A DNA stretch of 21,480 nt from Desulfamplus sp. GTDB taxonomy: Bacteria; Desulfobacterota; Desulfobacteria; Desulfobacterales; Desulfobacteraceae. Positions 1 to 10,087 of this stretch are shown piece by piece (within the stretch, counting starts at the first letter, position 1; each line of letters starts with the position of its first letter). The stretch spans positions 1 through 21,480 of the forward strand of contig JADFXA010000010.1 in assembly GCA_015233755.1 (NCBI GenBank). Reading direction: 5' to 3'. The translations under genes were made by a program, and so were the position numbers. The notes beneath the pieces are model-generated. The model saw nothing but the letters and a program-made list of their open reading frames with translations. It searched no databases and was not told the origin of the DNA.

Positions 1-3000
1 TTGAAAGGGAGATGATGACATGGATAATATTTGATTATCTAATAAATCTTGATCAAATAGATTCTCATAAAACCTTTGCCCACCTTGCTGCTTACTGTAA
101 CGGTGAGGATAGAAATTTCAGAGCCTTTCAGCTTGCCCGCCAACTTGCTATGACCTATGATCAATATCTTCTCTACAGACCAGATTTTATCTATTTATGG
201 GAATCTCAAAAAATAAGAGATGGTGAATGGCAGGCGGTTCTTTGGAGAACAATCTGTAAAAGAAAAAATGGAGTTACACACAAAGCTGCTCGAAGAAAAG
301 AGTTTATGGAGGCTCTTGAGCTCTATAAACAGATAGGGCTCTTACCAGAAAGATTGCCAGAGAGGGTATCTGTTTTTGGAATATCATCGCTTCCTATTTT
401 TCACTTAGATATACTTGCCTCTCTTTCAGAACTTATTGAAATTGGGTTTTATGTTATGACTCCGGCACAAGGTTATTTTAGTGATTTAAAATCTGCAAAG
501 GCTAAAATAAAGCACGAAAATTTTGGTAACTATATAGGCATATCGCCAGATTTACTCCACATAGATATTGGAAATCCACTTCTATCGTCCCTTGGCAGAG
601 CTGGTGCTGATTTTATGGAGAGTCTTTTAAACTTTGATAATTTAGAAGATATTGATCTTAAATTTATTGAGCCATCAGGCAAAACAATACTCTCAATGGT
701 TCAGCAAGATATATTTTTAATGCAAGATAGGGGGAATATATTGAACGTCTCCAAATCTGGAGAACCAGAATCAGAGGGTAGGGTAGATATTGCCAAAACG
801 GTTATCTCTATTGACGAAATCAGTAAAGATCGATCTATCGTAATAAATTCATGCCACAGCCCAATGAGAGAGGTTGAAATTTTAAACGACTATCTTTTAG
901 AGCTTTTTGATTCAGCTTCTGACACAAAAAAACCTGAAGATAAAATCACACCATCAGATATATTAGTTATGACCCCAAATATAGAGAATTACGCACCTTT
1001 TATAAGAGCGGTTTTTACAACCCCTGAAGAAGAACGCCTCAAAATTCCATTTTCTATTGCTGATCTCAGCATAAAAAGCGTTAGTCGGTCTGTAGATGTC
1101 TTTATGCAGATACTCTCTCTTCCTCAAAGTCGTTTTGAAGTGCCTTTTATAATGGATATTCTTGAGTGTGATGATGTTGCCCGTTGCTTTGGGCTTGAGT
1201 CAAGAGATATGGATTTAGTAAGAGATTGGATTAATGAGACCGCTATAAGATGGGGGCAGGATGGAAAATATAGAGAGAGCATAGGGCTTCCCCGTTTTGA
1301 GGAGAATAGTTGGAGAGCAGGACTTGACAGGCTTATGGCTGGTTATGCCATGACAGGGCGCGGAGAGCTGTTTTTCAATAGAAACGATGAGTCCGTCAAC
1401 ATAAATATCCTACCCTGCGACTGTGTTGAGGGAAATGCAAGCAAGGTTCTTGGCTCTCTTTCACGTTTTTTCAATACTCTATCTAAAACAGCAGATAAGA
1501 TGGCTGCAAAGATGACTCTATCTGAATGGGGTGATTTTCTTATGAACGTTGTGGATGATTTTTTTCTTCCTGATGTAGAGAACAACTCAATGGTCCAACA
1601 GATAAGAGATACTCTAAGCGAGCTAAAAAATATGGAGGCAACAACAGGATTTAATGCAAAGATAGATTCAAAAATTGTAAAAAGTTGGTGCGATAAGGCA
1701 ATTGGAAAAGAGTATCGTGATTCTAACTTTCTTAACGGTGGGGTTACCTTCTGTGCAATGCTTCCAATGAGAAGTATTCCAGCAAAGGTTATCTGCATTA
1801 TTGGGCTTAATGATGGTATCTTTCCAAGAATAGAGAATCCTCCAAATTTTGATCTAATAAAGCAGAATCCAAGGAGAGGTGATCGCTCATTGCGTAACGA
1901 GGATCGCTATCTTTTTCTTGAAACTATTATATCAGCAAGAGAGAGGCTTTATATCAGCTATACAGGTCAGGGAATAGAAGATAACAGTGTTATCCCGCCT
2001 TCTGTAGTTGTAAGCGAATTAATGGATTATTTAGATCAAAGTTTTGTTGTAGTCCCAAGCTTTTGCGATTCCAATCCGCTCTCTATCAGCTCAGATTCAA
2101 ATTGTTTTAGCTCTAAACCGCTATCTTCATATATTCTTAAACGACATCCTCTTCAACCATTCAGCCCAGCTTATTTTGAGCAAAGTTACCCACATTTAAG
2201 TTGTCCTGAACAAAAAGAGTTGAATATGCTCTATCCAAATGGGGATTCAGGGATTTTCAGCTATTCTAAAGCAAATTTTCTTGCTGCATCAGCATTATTG
2301 AAGAAAAAAGAGCCTATAGAGCCATTTGTATCAGAGGAAATTGTGAATGAACGAGATAAATCATCAGCTATTTCTAATTATGATCTTATATTATTAAACA
2401 ATCTGCTTAACTTCTTCAGCTCTCCACAAAAATATTTTTTAGAGAACAGCTTAGGAATATACTTAAAAGATCAAGGCGGACAGTTAGATGATTGCGAGCC
2501 ATTCAGCTTGGATTATCTTGAAAGCTATAAGTTAAAAGATGAGATGTTAAATCGCATCATAAAAAACAGGGAAGATAAATCAGCACAAAATAGCGAAAAA
2601 GAGTCAGCACAAAAAAACATCTCGATAATAGATATATACAAAGCTAAAGGAGTTCTTCCCCACGGCACACCAGGATCAGCCTTTTATGAAGAGAATCAAA
2701 TCCTTGTCCGTTCATTTTATCGTAAAATAGCTCAGTATATTGAGTTTGGAAGATCAGAGGCTCTTGATGTTGATATTATATGTAATGGCTCTTCTGATGA
2801 AATAACAGGCAGCAGATGGCGCCTAAAGGGAACCGTATCTGATATGTGGAGCGATAAAATCGTTCGTTTTAGGGCAGCCTCTGTAAAGGCAAAGGATATT
2901 GTAAGAGCATGGATTATACATCTTGCTTGTTCCTGTCATCAATCACCACTGACTGTTGTAATTGGTAAAGATAAGATCTATCAATTTAAAACTCCTAATG

Positions 3001-3329
3001 ATCCAATCTCCTTGCTTGACAGCCTTATAACTATTTATAAACAGGGAATTACAAAACCGATCCAATTCTTTCCAGAGTCCTCAAAAGCTTATGCAGAGTC
3101 TTATAACGATTCGATTGTTAAGAAAAAACTCGACCCATATTCAGCAATGACCATAGGAATTGGTAAAGCTAAGGTCAAGTTTAAAGATGCTTTTAATAAT
3201 AGTGGTGAAGGAGAATCAGAAGATATAAAACTTTGCTTTAAACATCTTGCAACACCGTTAGATGATGAGTTTTGCTCTCTATCTAATAGTGTGTGGATAC
3301 CTATTTTAGACCATTTAGAGTCTATATGA
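1..3329 (+). CDS. recC: RecC subunit of exonuclease V (RecBCD), 5' end missing
   Basis: RecC holds the RecBCD complex together, splits the DNA strands and scans for Chi sites. The reading frame is open from base 3 to the stop at 3327-3329. The ATG codons at 12 and 15 are not the start: the upstream codons read E-R-E before M-M-T-W, which matches the E. coli RecC segment around residues 86-93 (F-N-K-Q-S-M-S-W), so about 85 N-terminal residues lie off the left edge. Strong family signatures follow: DQYLLYRPDF near residue 50 counted from the first ATG, FGISSLP, CHSPMREVE, MPMRSIPAKVICIIGLNDG, GDRSLRNEDRYLFLE and YISYTGQGI. The visible 1105 residues plus the missing part give a protein slightly longer than E. 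coli RecC (1122 aa). It lies directly upstream of recB. Two positions known to affect Chi recognition in E. coli differ here (see findings). Identification is secure. Confidence 0.96.
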   Translation, partial: EREMMTWIIFDYLINLDQIDSHKTFAHLAAYCNGEDRNFRAFQLARQLAMTYDQYLLYRPDFIYLWESQKIRDGEWQAVLWRTICKRKNGVTHKAARRKEFMEALELYKQIGLLPERLPERVSVFGISSLPIFHLDILASLSELIEIGFYVMTPAQGYFSDLKSAKAKIKHENFGNYIGISPDLLHIDIGNPLLSSLGRAGADFMESLLNFDNLEDIDLKFIEPSGKTILSMVQQDIFLMQDRGNILNVSKSGEPESEGRVDIAKTVISIDEISKDRSIVINSCHSPMREVEILNDYLLELFDSASDTKKPEDKITPSDILVMTPNIENYAPFIRAVFTTPEEERLKIPFSIADLSIKSVSRSVDVFMQILSLPQSRFEVPFIMDILECDDVARCFGLESRDMDLVRDWINETAIRWGQDGKYRESIGLPRFEENSWRAGLDRLMAGYAMTGRGELFFNRNDESVNINILPCDCVEGNASKVLGSLSRFFNTLSKTADKMAAKMTLSEWGDFLMNVVDDFFLPDVENNSMVQQIRDTLSELKNMEATTGFNAKIDSKIVKSWCDKAIGKEYRDSNFLNGGVTFCAMLPMRSIPAKVICIIGLNDGIFPRIENPPNFDLIKQNPRRGDRSLRNEDRYLFLETIISARERLYISYTGQGIEDNSVIPPSVVVSELMDYLDQSFVVVPSFCDSNPLSISSDSNCFSSKPLSSYILKRHPLQPFSPAYFEQSYPHLSCPEQKELNMLYPNGDSGIFSYSKANFLAASALLKKKEPIEPFVSEEIVNERDKSSAISNYDLILLNNLLNFFSSPQKYFLENSLGIYLKDQGGQLDDCEPFSLDYLESYKLKDEMLNRIIKNREDKSAQNSEKESAQKNISIIDIYKAKGVLPHGTPGSAFYEENQILVRSFYRKIAQYIEFGRSEALDVDIICNGSSDEITGSRWRLKGTVSDMWSDKIVRFRAASVKAKDIVRAWIIHLACSCHQSPLTVVIGKDKIYQFKTPNDPISLLDSLITIYKQGITKPIQFFPESSKAYAESYNDSIVKKKLDPYSAMTIGIGKAKVKFKDAFNNSGEGESEDIKLCFKHLATPLDDEFCSLSNSVWIPILDHLESI

Positions 3330-3428
3330 TTTATAGTATGTTGTTTAGGCAATTCCTATTAACCATATAAAACTATGTAGATTAAGGGCTGTGACTCTCT
3401 ACAGTTATTAGATAAGGCTATAATATAA

Positions 3429-6400
3429 ATGAAAACATTTGATATAACATCAGCACCGCTTAAAGGTAGAGCTGTTATTGAGGCAAGTGCGGGAACAGGC
3501 AAAACTTACGCAATAGCTGGGCTTTTTTTAAGGCTTGTTGTTGAAGCAAATCTTAAAGTAAATCAAATACTGGTAGTAACCTTTACGGTAGCAGCAACTG
3601 AAGAGTTAAGAGATAGAATACGGCGAAGACTTAGAGAGGGGTTAAATGCTCTGGCAAAAGGCTGCACAGGAAGCGATCCCGTTCTTTTGTGGCTTGTAGA
3701 AAAATATAAAAACAATAAAAATGCTGCCAGTAATGCCTTCAATCGCCTTAAAGAAGCTCTTGTCTGTTTTGATGAGTCGGCAATTTTTACGATTCACGGC
3801 TTTTGCCAGAAAATGTTATCTGAGAATGCCTTTGAGAGCAACTCCCTTTTTGACACAGAGCTTGTTTCAGACTCAAACGAACTCTTAATTCAAGTGTGTA
3901 GAGATTACTATAGGAAACATTTTTTAACTATGGATTCCTTTCTTTTTAGTAATCCAAAAATTAAAGATATAAACCCTGATTATTTGTTGAAATTAATAAA
4001 CAACCTCTCCGTTGATCCTGATTTTCATATCATTCCTGATAACCTGCCTTATGACTCTTACGATAAAGATGCTTTGTTAAACGCCGCAAAAGAGCTTCAA
4101 AACTTCTATTTATATATTCAAAATGAGTGGAAAAAAGAGGGTAAAACAATCAAAGAGAATATTCTAAACGCTCAAGATAACAAGGCGTTTAACGGAACAT
4201 TCATAAAAAAGACTACATACATAAATACCATTGCTGAAATGGACAACTATATTGAAGATAGCGATTGCTGGAGTATAATAAAATCTGATAATTCTAAGAA
4301 AAAAGAGCGTCGTAATGATATAGAAAAATTGACAAATAGATTTATGCAAGAAAAGGCAAAAGATATTAACAAACTTCCTATTCATAGTTTTTTTAACGAG
4401 ATAGAGCAGTTTATCGATCTTCTTGATAAGGTTGATAATATGATAAGGCTATTTTGTTTAGAGCTTAAAATTGATTTTCTTAAATCTGCTGGAACTGCTC
4501 TTAATAAGATTAAAATGACGAGAAACGTAAGAGCGTTTGACGATCTTTTGCTCTCAATGCACAAAGCCGTTGGCAGTGGTGAAACTTTGATGTCAGAAGC
4601 AGTTAGAAAAAGATTTTCAGCTGCATTAATAGATGAATTTCAAGATACTGACCCTTTGCAATATGCTATTTTTACTAATATATTTAAGAATATATATTCT
4701 ACAAAAGAGGAGAAAATTAAAGAAGATCAAAAAAAATGTGAGAGATTTAATAATATACTTCTCTATCTTATCGGCGATCCTAAACAGGCGATTTATGGCT
4801 TTCGAGGTGCTGATATTTACGCATATCTGAAGGCGAAAGATAATGTTGGATCATTTTACACCTTAGGAACAAACTGGAGATCAGATGGTGGACTTGTAAC
4901 TGCGGTAAATAACCTGTTTGATATGAAAGGAAGGAATCCATTTTTAATTGATGGAATAGGCTATATTCCTGTCAACCATTCTCCAGACAGAGTAGATGGC
5001 TCTATATATGTTGATGACAAGCCTTTTTTCCCAATGAATATAGCTTTTATTGATAAAAGCCTTTGTAAATCCAAAAGGTCAGAAGGGTTTATAACAAAAA
5101 ATGATGCTGAAGATTTTGCAACTAAATTCACGGCAGGCAAGATAAGCGAATTGTTGAATTTAGGTGCAAAGGGTAGGGCGGTTATTATAGAAAAAGGCAA
5201 AATAAGTTTGTTGAGTCAAAATGAAGGAAAAATTGTTGAGCCGCAAGATATTGCTGTTTTGGTCAGGACAAACAGACAAGGATTTCTTATTCTTGAAGAG
5301 CTGAGAAAACTTGAAATTCCAGGAGTTATTTATGGAGCTGGCTCAGTTTATGATGAGATTGAAGCTGTTGAGATTGAGAGATTTATGAGGGCTGCAGCTG
5401 AGCCCTCAAACGAAAAGCAACTTAAAACCGCTCTTATCACCCCTTTGTTTGGATTTGATGGCAGCAAAATATTAGAGTTTACAAGCAGCGAGCATCTTTA
5501 CGACTCTATTCAAAGCGAATTCTTAGATTATAACACTATTTGGAAAAAGTCTGGTTTTATCTCCATGTTTCGCTATATGCTTGTAAAAAGAGAGGTTAAA
5601 GCAAAATTGCTTGCATACACAGGCGGAGAACGTAAACTTACAAACTATCTTCATATTTCAGAGCTTCTTCATATTGCTGATGTTAAGCTAAAACCTGGTA
5701 TTGATGGTCTTATAAACTTTTTGGCTAAAAAAAGGTTATCTAATGGCAGCCAATCTACTAACGATAAATCAGATTCAGATGAGTATAAAATCAGGCTTGA
5801 AACTGACGAAAAAGCGGTTAAGATAATCACGATTCATAAGAGTAAAGGTCTTGAATTTCCTATAGTATTTTCTCCATATCTTTACGATGTTCGAGGAGCT
5901 GGAGATGATGATTTTGTCCGCTTTCACGATAAAGATAAACGTCAAACACTTGATATTGGGTCTCAATATTTTGAGCAAAACAAAAATATTATGATTGAGG
6001 AGAACTTTGCTGAATCAATACGCCTTGCTTATGTAGCACTTACAAGGGCTAAATATGCCTGTTTCACGATATGGGGGAAAATCAGCAGTTCTGAACATTC
6101 AGCACTTTCATGGATTTTTCATGGCGATAAGGCAGCAGGCAAAGATTCATCAATAGCAAGATCAACGGGAAATTTGGCTCAACTTACGTGGGAAGAGATA
6201 AAATCAGATGTAGATAAAATAGCCCAAAGCTCAAATAAGACTATTGGAGTTGAGGTTGTTGGCGATATAACTTATGAGACTTATCTGCCGGCAAAAAATA
6301 GGAGAGCTATTCTTGCATATAGAAATTTTCAACAAGGAGATGGTTTTGTTCCTTATGGTTGGAAAATATCGAGTTTTACATCTATAATCTCAGGCAGAGA

Positions 6401-7244
6401 TTCTCAAACGCCAGATCATGATGAGATGGAAGATTCACCTTCTCTATTAGAGCCGTTAAAAGCAGAACCATTAAAAAAGAAAATATCTCTATCTGAATTG
6501 CCAACTCAGGAGATCTCAGAATCTTCATTTTTTAATTTTCCCAAAGGAGCAAGGGCTGGAAGCTGTATCCACGAAATAATGGAAAACATTGATTTTACAA
6601 AACCCAATATTCAGATAATAAAAGAGAAAATTGAGAAATTTGGATTTAAAGAGAGTGAACTCCAAAAAGTTGAGGATATGCTTACTTGTGTTCTTTCGTC
6701 TGACCTTATGCCTGACTCAGGAATCTATCTTAAACAGATAAAAAATGAGCATAGAATAAACGAAATGGAATTTTTTCTTCCAATTTCTAACGCAAACTCA
6801 ACTGCAATTGCATCTATTATGGAAAAGTATGGTTCTGTAACAACTGCTGATTTTGCATTAACTATGAAGAATCTTGGTTTTTCGCAAAAAAATGGCTATC
6901 TCAAAGGCTTTATTGATATGGTATTTTTTTACAATGGAAAATATTATCTGCTTGATTGGAAAACCAACCATCTTGGAAACAGCTTTGATGATTACTCTTT
7001 GCCGTTACTCAGCGTTGAAATGATAAAATCGGGCTATGTTCTCCAATATCTTCTCTATACAGTAGCTGTGAATGGTTATCTTAAGAATCGAGTAATAGAC
7101 TACAATTATGATAACCATTTTGGTGGTGTTTTCTATCTATTTATGAGAGGGATAAAACCAAATTCTGAAACTGGAATCTACTTTGATCGTCCAGATAAGG
7201 CACTTGTGGATGAACTTACGATTGCAATTACTGGAGGAGTTTAA
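3429..7244 (+). CDS. recB: RecB helicase/nuclease subunit of exonuclease V
   Basis: RecB is the 3'-5' superfamily 1 helicase and the only nuclease of RecBCD. All helicase motifs are visible: Walker A EASAGTGKT (Lys25), TIHGFCQKML, motif II DEFQDTDPLQ, motif III GDPKQAIYGFRGADIYAYL, motif IV TNWRS, motif V TIHKSKGLEFPIVF and motif VI YVALTRAK. The C-terminal nuclease domain carries His1048 (SCIHEIME), Asp1163 (KGFIDMVF), Asp1176 and Lys1178 (LLDWKTN), which line up with His956, Asp1067, Asp1080 and Lys1082 of E. coli RecB, so the nuclease should be active. The protein has 1271 residues against 1180 in E. coli. The chosen ATG gives a normal N-terminus just ahead of Walker A. Only a weak AAGG lies 11 bases upstream, after a 99-bp gap from recC. 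The last base of its stop codon is the first base of recD. Confidence 0.97.
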   Translation: MKTFDITSAPLKGRAVIEASAGTGKTYAIAGLFLRLVVEANLKVNQILVVTFTVAATEELRDRIRRRLREGLNALAKGCTGSDPVLLWLVEKYKNNKNAASNAFNRLKEALVCFDESAIFTIHGFCQKMLSENAFESNSLFDTELVSDSNELLIQVCRDYYRKHFLTMDSFLFSNPKIKDINPDYLLKLINNLSVDPDFHIIPDNLPYDSYDKDALLNAAKELQNFYLYIQNEWKKEGKTIKENILNAQDNKAFNGTFIKKTTYINTIAEMDNYIEDSDCWSIIKSDNSKKKERRNDIEKLTNRFMQEKAKDINKLPIHSFFNEIEQFIDLLDKVDNMIRLFCLELKIDFLKSAGTALNKIKMTRNVRAFDDLLLSMHKAVGSGETLMSEAVRKRFSAALIDEFQDTDPLQYAIFTNIFKNIYSTKEEKIKEDQKKCERFNNILLYLIGDPKQAIYGFRGADIYAYLKAKDNVGSFYTLGTNWRSDGGLVTAVNNLFDMKGRNPFLIDGIGYIPVNHSPDRVDGSIYVDDKPFFPMNIAFIDKSLCKSKRSEGFITKNDAEDFATKFTAGKISELLNLGAKGRAVIIEKGKISLLSQNEGKIVEPQDIAVLVRTNRQGFLILEELRKLEIPGVIYGAGSVYDEIEAVEIERFMRAAAEPSNEKQLKTALITPLFGFDGSKILEFTSSEHLYDSIQSEFLDYNTIWKKSGFISMFRYMLVKREVKAKLLAYTGGERKLTNYLHISELLHIADVKLKPGIDGLINFLAKKRLSNGSQSTNDKSDSDEYKIRLETDEKAVKIITIHKSKGLEFPIVFSPYLYDVRGAGDDDFVRFHDKDKRQTLDIGSQYFEQNKNIMIEENFAESIRLAYVALTRAKYACFTIWGKISSSEHSALSWIFHGDKAAGKDSSIARSTGNLAQLTWEEIKSDVDKIAQSSNKTIGVEVVGDITYETYLPAKNRRAILAYRNFQQGDGFVPYGWKISSFTSIISGRDSQTPDHDEMEDSPSLLEPLKAEPLKKKISLSELPTQEISESSFFNFPKGARAGSCIHEIMENIDFTKPNIQIIKEKIEKFGFKESELQKVEDMLTCVLSSDLMPDSGIYLKQIKNEHRINEMEFFLPISNANSTAIASIMEKYGSVTTADFALTMKNLGFSQKNGYLKGFIDMVFFYNGKYYLLDWKTNHLGNSFDDYSLPLLSVEMIKSGYVLQYLLYTVAVNGYLKNRVIDYNYDNHFGGVFYLFMRGIKPNSETGIYFDRPDKALVDELTIAITGGV

Positions 7245-7246
7245 TG
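7233..7246 (+). promoter_or_regulatory. recD ribosome binding site and recB-recD overlap
   Basis: A strong Shine-Dalgarno GGAGG (7233-7237) lies inside the last recB codons, and the recB stop TAA (7242-7244) shares its last A with the recD ATG (7244-7246). The TAATG junction suggests translational coupling, which would keep the two subunits in step. Confidence 0.8.
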
Positions 7247-9349
7247 TCTGATATAACAGCTCATTTTAGCGAAATCTCAAAAGAGGCGATATTTTCTGAC
7301 ATAGACAGAGAATTTTCTTATTTTATATCAAATATTGACAAAAGTTCTGAAGTTGCTTTAGCAGCGCTGCTTGTAAGCTACACAACAATGGCAGGTAATG
7401 TCTGTTTATATCTTCCTTCATTTGCGGGCAAATCACTTAAAGATGTAATTGCTGACACACAATGTGATCTGGTATTGCCAGAGATTGGGCAATGGACAAG
7501 AATTTTACGAAATAGCCGAGCAGTAGGAAATCCAGGCGATTTTGTCCCAATGATACTTGATAAGAGTGGTAGATTATACCTTCAAAGATATTGGTATTAC
7601 GAAGATATGCTTGCTCGTAAGATAAAAGATAAGATAGCAATTGCTCTTGAGCCATCATATAAACCATATAATGGAGCCTCTTTTCTACTTGATACCCTTT
7701 TCCCGTCTCATTTATTATCTAAAGATAACTTAAAGATAGATAATAAAGATGGTCAAATTGAACTTGATTGGCAAAAAGCAGCTGCTGCAGCATCTCTTCT
7801 TAATCATTTCACAGTTATATCAGGGGGGCCTGGAACAGGAAAAACAACAACAATTGCCAAGATTCTTATCGCTCTTTGCATTCTTGAAGCGAGAAATGGG
7901 CAAAAACTCTCTGCTGCTGTTACTGCCCCAACTGGCAAGGCTGCGGCAAGGCTTATGGAATCTATAAATAATGCTCTTGAAAGATTAGCCCCTATCCTTG
8001 AAACTCTCTCTCCTTATCTTGCGAATAAGAGCGCCCATTGCATAGAAGAGTGCACCCCTATTGAAAAAATCGCCAACCGCCCTAAAACAGCCTTCAATAA
8101 TTTTATGACAAATGATTTAGGTTGTTTTAATGATCTACTCAAAGAGACCATTCCCACTGAGGCACACACAATACACAGGCTGCTTGGATATAAACACGGA
8201 TCAACATTTTTCAGACACAATAAAGATAATCCTCTCCCTTATGATCTTGTTATTGTTGATGAGTCATCTATGGCTGATCTTCCGCTTATGTCAAAATTAT
8301 TTGATGCACTTTCACCAAAATCAAGGATAATTTTATTAGGGGATAATAATCAACTTTCATCAGTTGAGTCTGGTGCAGTGCTTGGAGATATTTGTTCTGG
8401 TCCTGATGGATTTACAAAAGAATTTGCTGATAAGATAAAGTCAATGGGATCTGGTCTTGAATATATTTCAACCGAAACCTCAATTTCATCTTCATCTCCA
8501 ACATCATCTGTTGCAAATACAGATATTCCTTTAATTGCTAACTCTATTGTAATGCTTAAAAAAAGTTTTAGGTTTGATGAAAAGAGCGGCATTGGTGCTT
8601 TAAGCTCTTTGGTAAATGGTGGAAAATCAAAACAAACAATAGACCTTCTTTTAAATGGTCAATATCGAGATGTCCGTTTCATTGATTTAAGTGCTGAACA
8701 AGATAATATAAACTCCTTGATAGAATCTATTGCTGTTGATGAATACAGAAAATCTTTAAAAGCATTAAGTCCACAAGAGGCTTTTGAACTTTTAACTCAA
8801 TTTAGGATATTGACGCCAATCAGAAAAGGTCAAGGTGGTTTAGAAGAGATAAACCGCTATATTGATAATAAGTTAGCAGGCAGACATGGCACTCTCTATA
8901 ATGGGCTGCCCGTCATTGTCAAAAGAAACGATTATGGGTTAAATCTATATAATGGGGACATAGGGATATTTTTAAAAGAGAACGATGGTGGGCTAAAGGT
9001 CTTTTTTCAGGGACAGAGTGGTTTTAGAAGATTTATGCAGGGCAGATTACCTGAACATGAGATCGCATACACTTTAACAGTACATAAAAGTCAAGGATCA
9101 GAATTTGATAGAGTGCTTCTTGTTATTCCAGATAGTAAAAGTCCAGTACTCACAAGGGAGATGCTATACACAGGTATAACAAGGGCAAAAAAAGAGGTGG
9201 TTATTATGGCTTCAATAGATTCAATTATTCGTATGGTAGAAAATCCTATAAAGCGATATTCAGGTTTAACAGAGGCTTTGTGGGGTTCTGCAAATTCCTT
9301 GTCAACTATTTCTTTTTCAGATAAAGTCATGTTGACTAATAATGATTAA
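7244..9349 (+). CDS. recD: RecD helicase subunit of exonuclease V
   Basis: RecD is the 5'-3' superfamily 1B helicase of RecBCD, the motor on the opposite strand from RecB. The visible motifs are Walker A SGGPGTGKTTT (Lys200), motif Ia TAPTGKAAARL, Walker B IVDESSMADLPL, motif III LLGDNNQLSSVESGAVLGDI, motif IV LTPIRKGQGGLEEINRYI, motif V TVHKSQGSEFDRV and motif VI YTGITRAKKEV. The first 150 or so residues form the usual RecD N-terminal domain that contacts RecC. At 701 residues it is longer than E. coli RecD (608 aa). Part of the extra length sits between motifs Ia and II (roughly residues 240-305), where E. coli is shorter. The companion recC and recB genes exclude the stand-alone RecD2 type. 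The gene overlaps recB by 1 bp. Confidence 0.96.
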   Translation: MSDITAHFSEISKEAIFSDIDREFSYFISNIDKSSEVALAALLVSYTTMAGNVCLYLPSFAGKSLKDVIADTQCDLVLPEIGQWTRILRNSRAVGNPGDFVPMILDKSGRLYLQRYWYYEDMLARKIKDKIAIALEPSYKPYNGASFLLDTLFPSHLLSKDNLKIDNKDGQIELDWQKAAAAASLLNHFTVISGGPGTGKTTTIAKILIALCILEARNGQKLSAAVTAPTGKAAARLMESINNALERLAPILETLSPYLANKSAHCIEECTPIEKIANRPKTAFNNFMTNDLGCFNDLLKETIPTEAHTIHRLLGYKHGSTFFRHNKDNPLPYDLVIVDESSMADLPLMSKLFDALSPKSRIILLGDNNQLSSVESGAVLGDICSGPDGFTKEFADKIKSMGSGLEYISTETSISSSSPTSSVANTDIPLIANSIVMLKKSFRFDEKSGIGALSSLVNGGKSKQTIDLLLNGQYRDVRFIDLSAEQDNINSLIESIAVDEYRKSLKALSPQEAFELLTQFRILTPIRKGQGGLEEINRYIDNKLAGRHGTLYNGLPVIVKRNDYGLNLYNGDIGIFLKENDGGLKVFFQGQSGFRRFMQGRLPEHEIAYTLTVHKSQGSEFDRVLLVIPDSKSPVLTREMLYTGITRAKKEVVIMASIDSIIRMVENPIKRYSGLTEALWGSANSLSTISFSDKVMLTNND

Positions 9350-9361
9350 TACCCAGATAAC
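9332..9361 (+). promoter_or_regulatory. Possible promoter for the parA-like gene
   Basis: A TTGACT box (9332-9337, 5 of 6 matches to the sigma-70 -35 consensus) lies 18 bases from GATAAC (9356-9361, 4 of 6 matches to the -10). It straddles the recD stop codon and is about 70 bases upstream of the parA-like start. It is a pattern match only; in AT-rich DNA such pairs arise by chance. Confidence 0.25.
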
Positions 9362-9430
9362 AAAGTCTAAAATGTGATATTCTTGGACACACAAAATAAT
9401 AACAATAACTGGTGAAATAATGGAAATAAA

Positions 9431-10060
9431 ATGAAAGTGATAAGTTTGGCAAACCAAAAAGGTGGGTGTGGAAAAAGTACAATTGTAATTAACCTTGCCC
9501 TTAATTTTGCGCTGCAGAAAAAAAGGGTTATTCTGTTTGACACTGACCCTCAAAAGAGCAGCTACGAGACTCTTCAAGTTCGTGAAGATAAGCTATTCAA
9601 AGTTGTAGGAGCCTATTCAGATATATATCAAAATCTTGAGAAATATGAGCCTGACTATGACTATGCTTTGATTGATACGCCTCCTCACGATACTGAGATT
9701 GTAACTGTTTCTGTGGTCTGCTCTGATCTTGTTATCATTCCTGTTCAGGACTCTCCCTTAGATATTAGAAGTACTAAGGCAACGGTTGACTTAATCCGCA
9801 AGGCATCGGTACTCAATCCTGATTTAAAGTGCTATTTTCTATTGAGCCGTATTCAACCTAACACCGTGCTTGCAAAAGAGTTGGCTGAAATATTGACGAA
9901 TAGGTATGAAACAGCCATTTTAAAGACACAGATTTCAAACAGAGTGGCTTATAAATACTCTCTCATATATGGAAAAGCTGTTACTGAGATGTTTAGTAAT
10001 GATGCGGCGGCTGCTGAAATCAATGACCTCTCAAAAGAGATACTTACTATTTTAAGTTAA
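9431..10060 (+). CDS. ParA/MinD-type P-loop ATPase, short form
   Basis: This 209-residue protein belongs to the ParA superfamily of ATPases that dimerise with ATP and position DNA or protein cargo. It opens with the deviant Walker A motif KGGCGKST, with signature Lys10 and catalytic Lys15, then FDTDPQ (A' motif) and the Walker B-like YALIDTPPHD. It lacks the N-terminal helix-turn-helix of the long plasmid ParA type and is close in size to the ParF-like group, which usually works with a small unrelated DNA-binding partner. The ATG at 9431 is preferred because the earlier ATG at 9420 runs into a stop after four codons. The gene lies 81 bp after recD and 27 bp before a coiled-coil gene that is its likely partner. 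No ParB gene is nearby, so neither chromosome partitioning nor any other cargo can be assigned from the sequence. Confidence 0.9.
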   Translation: MKVISLANQKGGCGKSTIVINLALNFALQKKRVILFDTDPQKSSYETLQVREDKLFKVVGAYSDIYQNLEKYEPDYDYALIDTPPHDTEIVTVSVVCSDLVIIPVQDSPLDIRSTKATVDLIRKASVLNPDLKCYFLLSRIQPNTVLAKELAEILTNRYETAILKTQISNRVAYKYSLIYGKAVTEMFSNDAAAAEINDLSKEILTILS

Positions 10061-10087
10061 ACGCATTGAATATAAAAGGAATTTAAT

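Noticed and set aside
1343..1798. 151-codon open frame on the - strand
   Set aside because: It lies wholly inside recC, and its translation has no recognisable motif; it is an antisense shadow.
3330..3428. Promoter or terminator between recC and recB
   Set aside because: A TATAAT at 3419-3424 is too close to the recB ATG to serve as its promoter, and no stable hairpin with a T-run was found.
4633..4830. Small + strand open frame inside recB
   Set aside because: It overlaps conserved RecB motifs II and III in another frame and has no family features.
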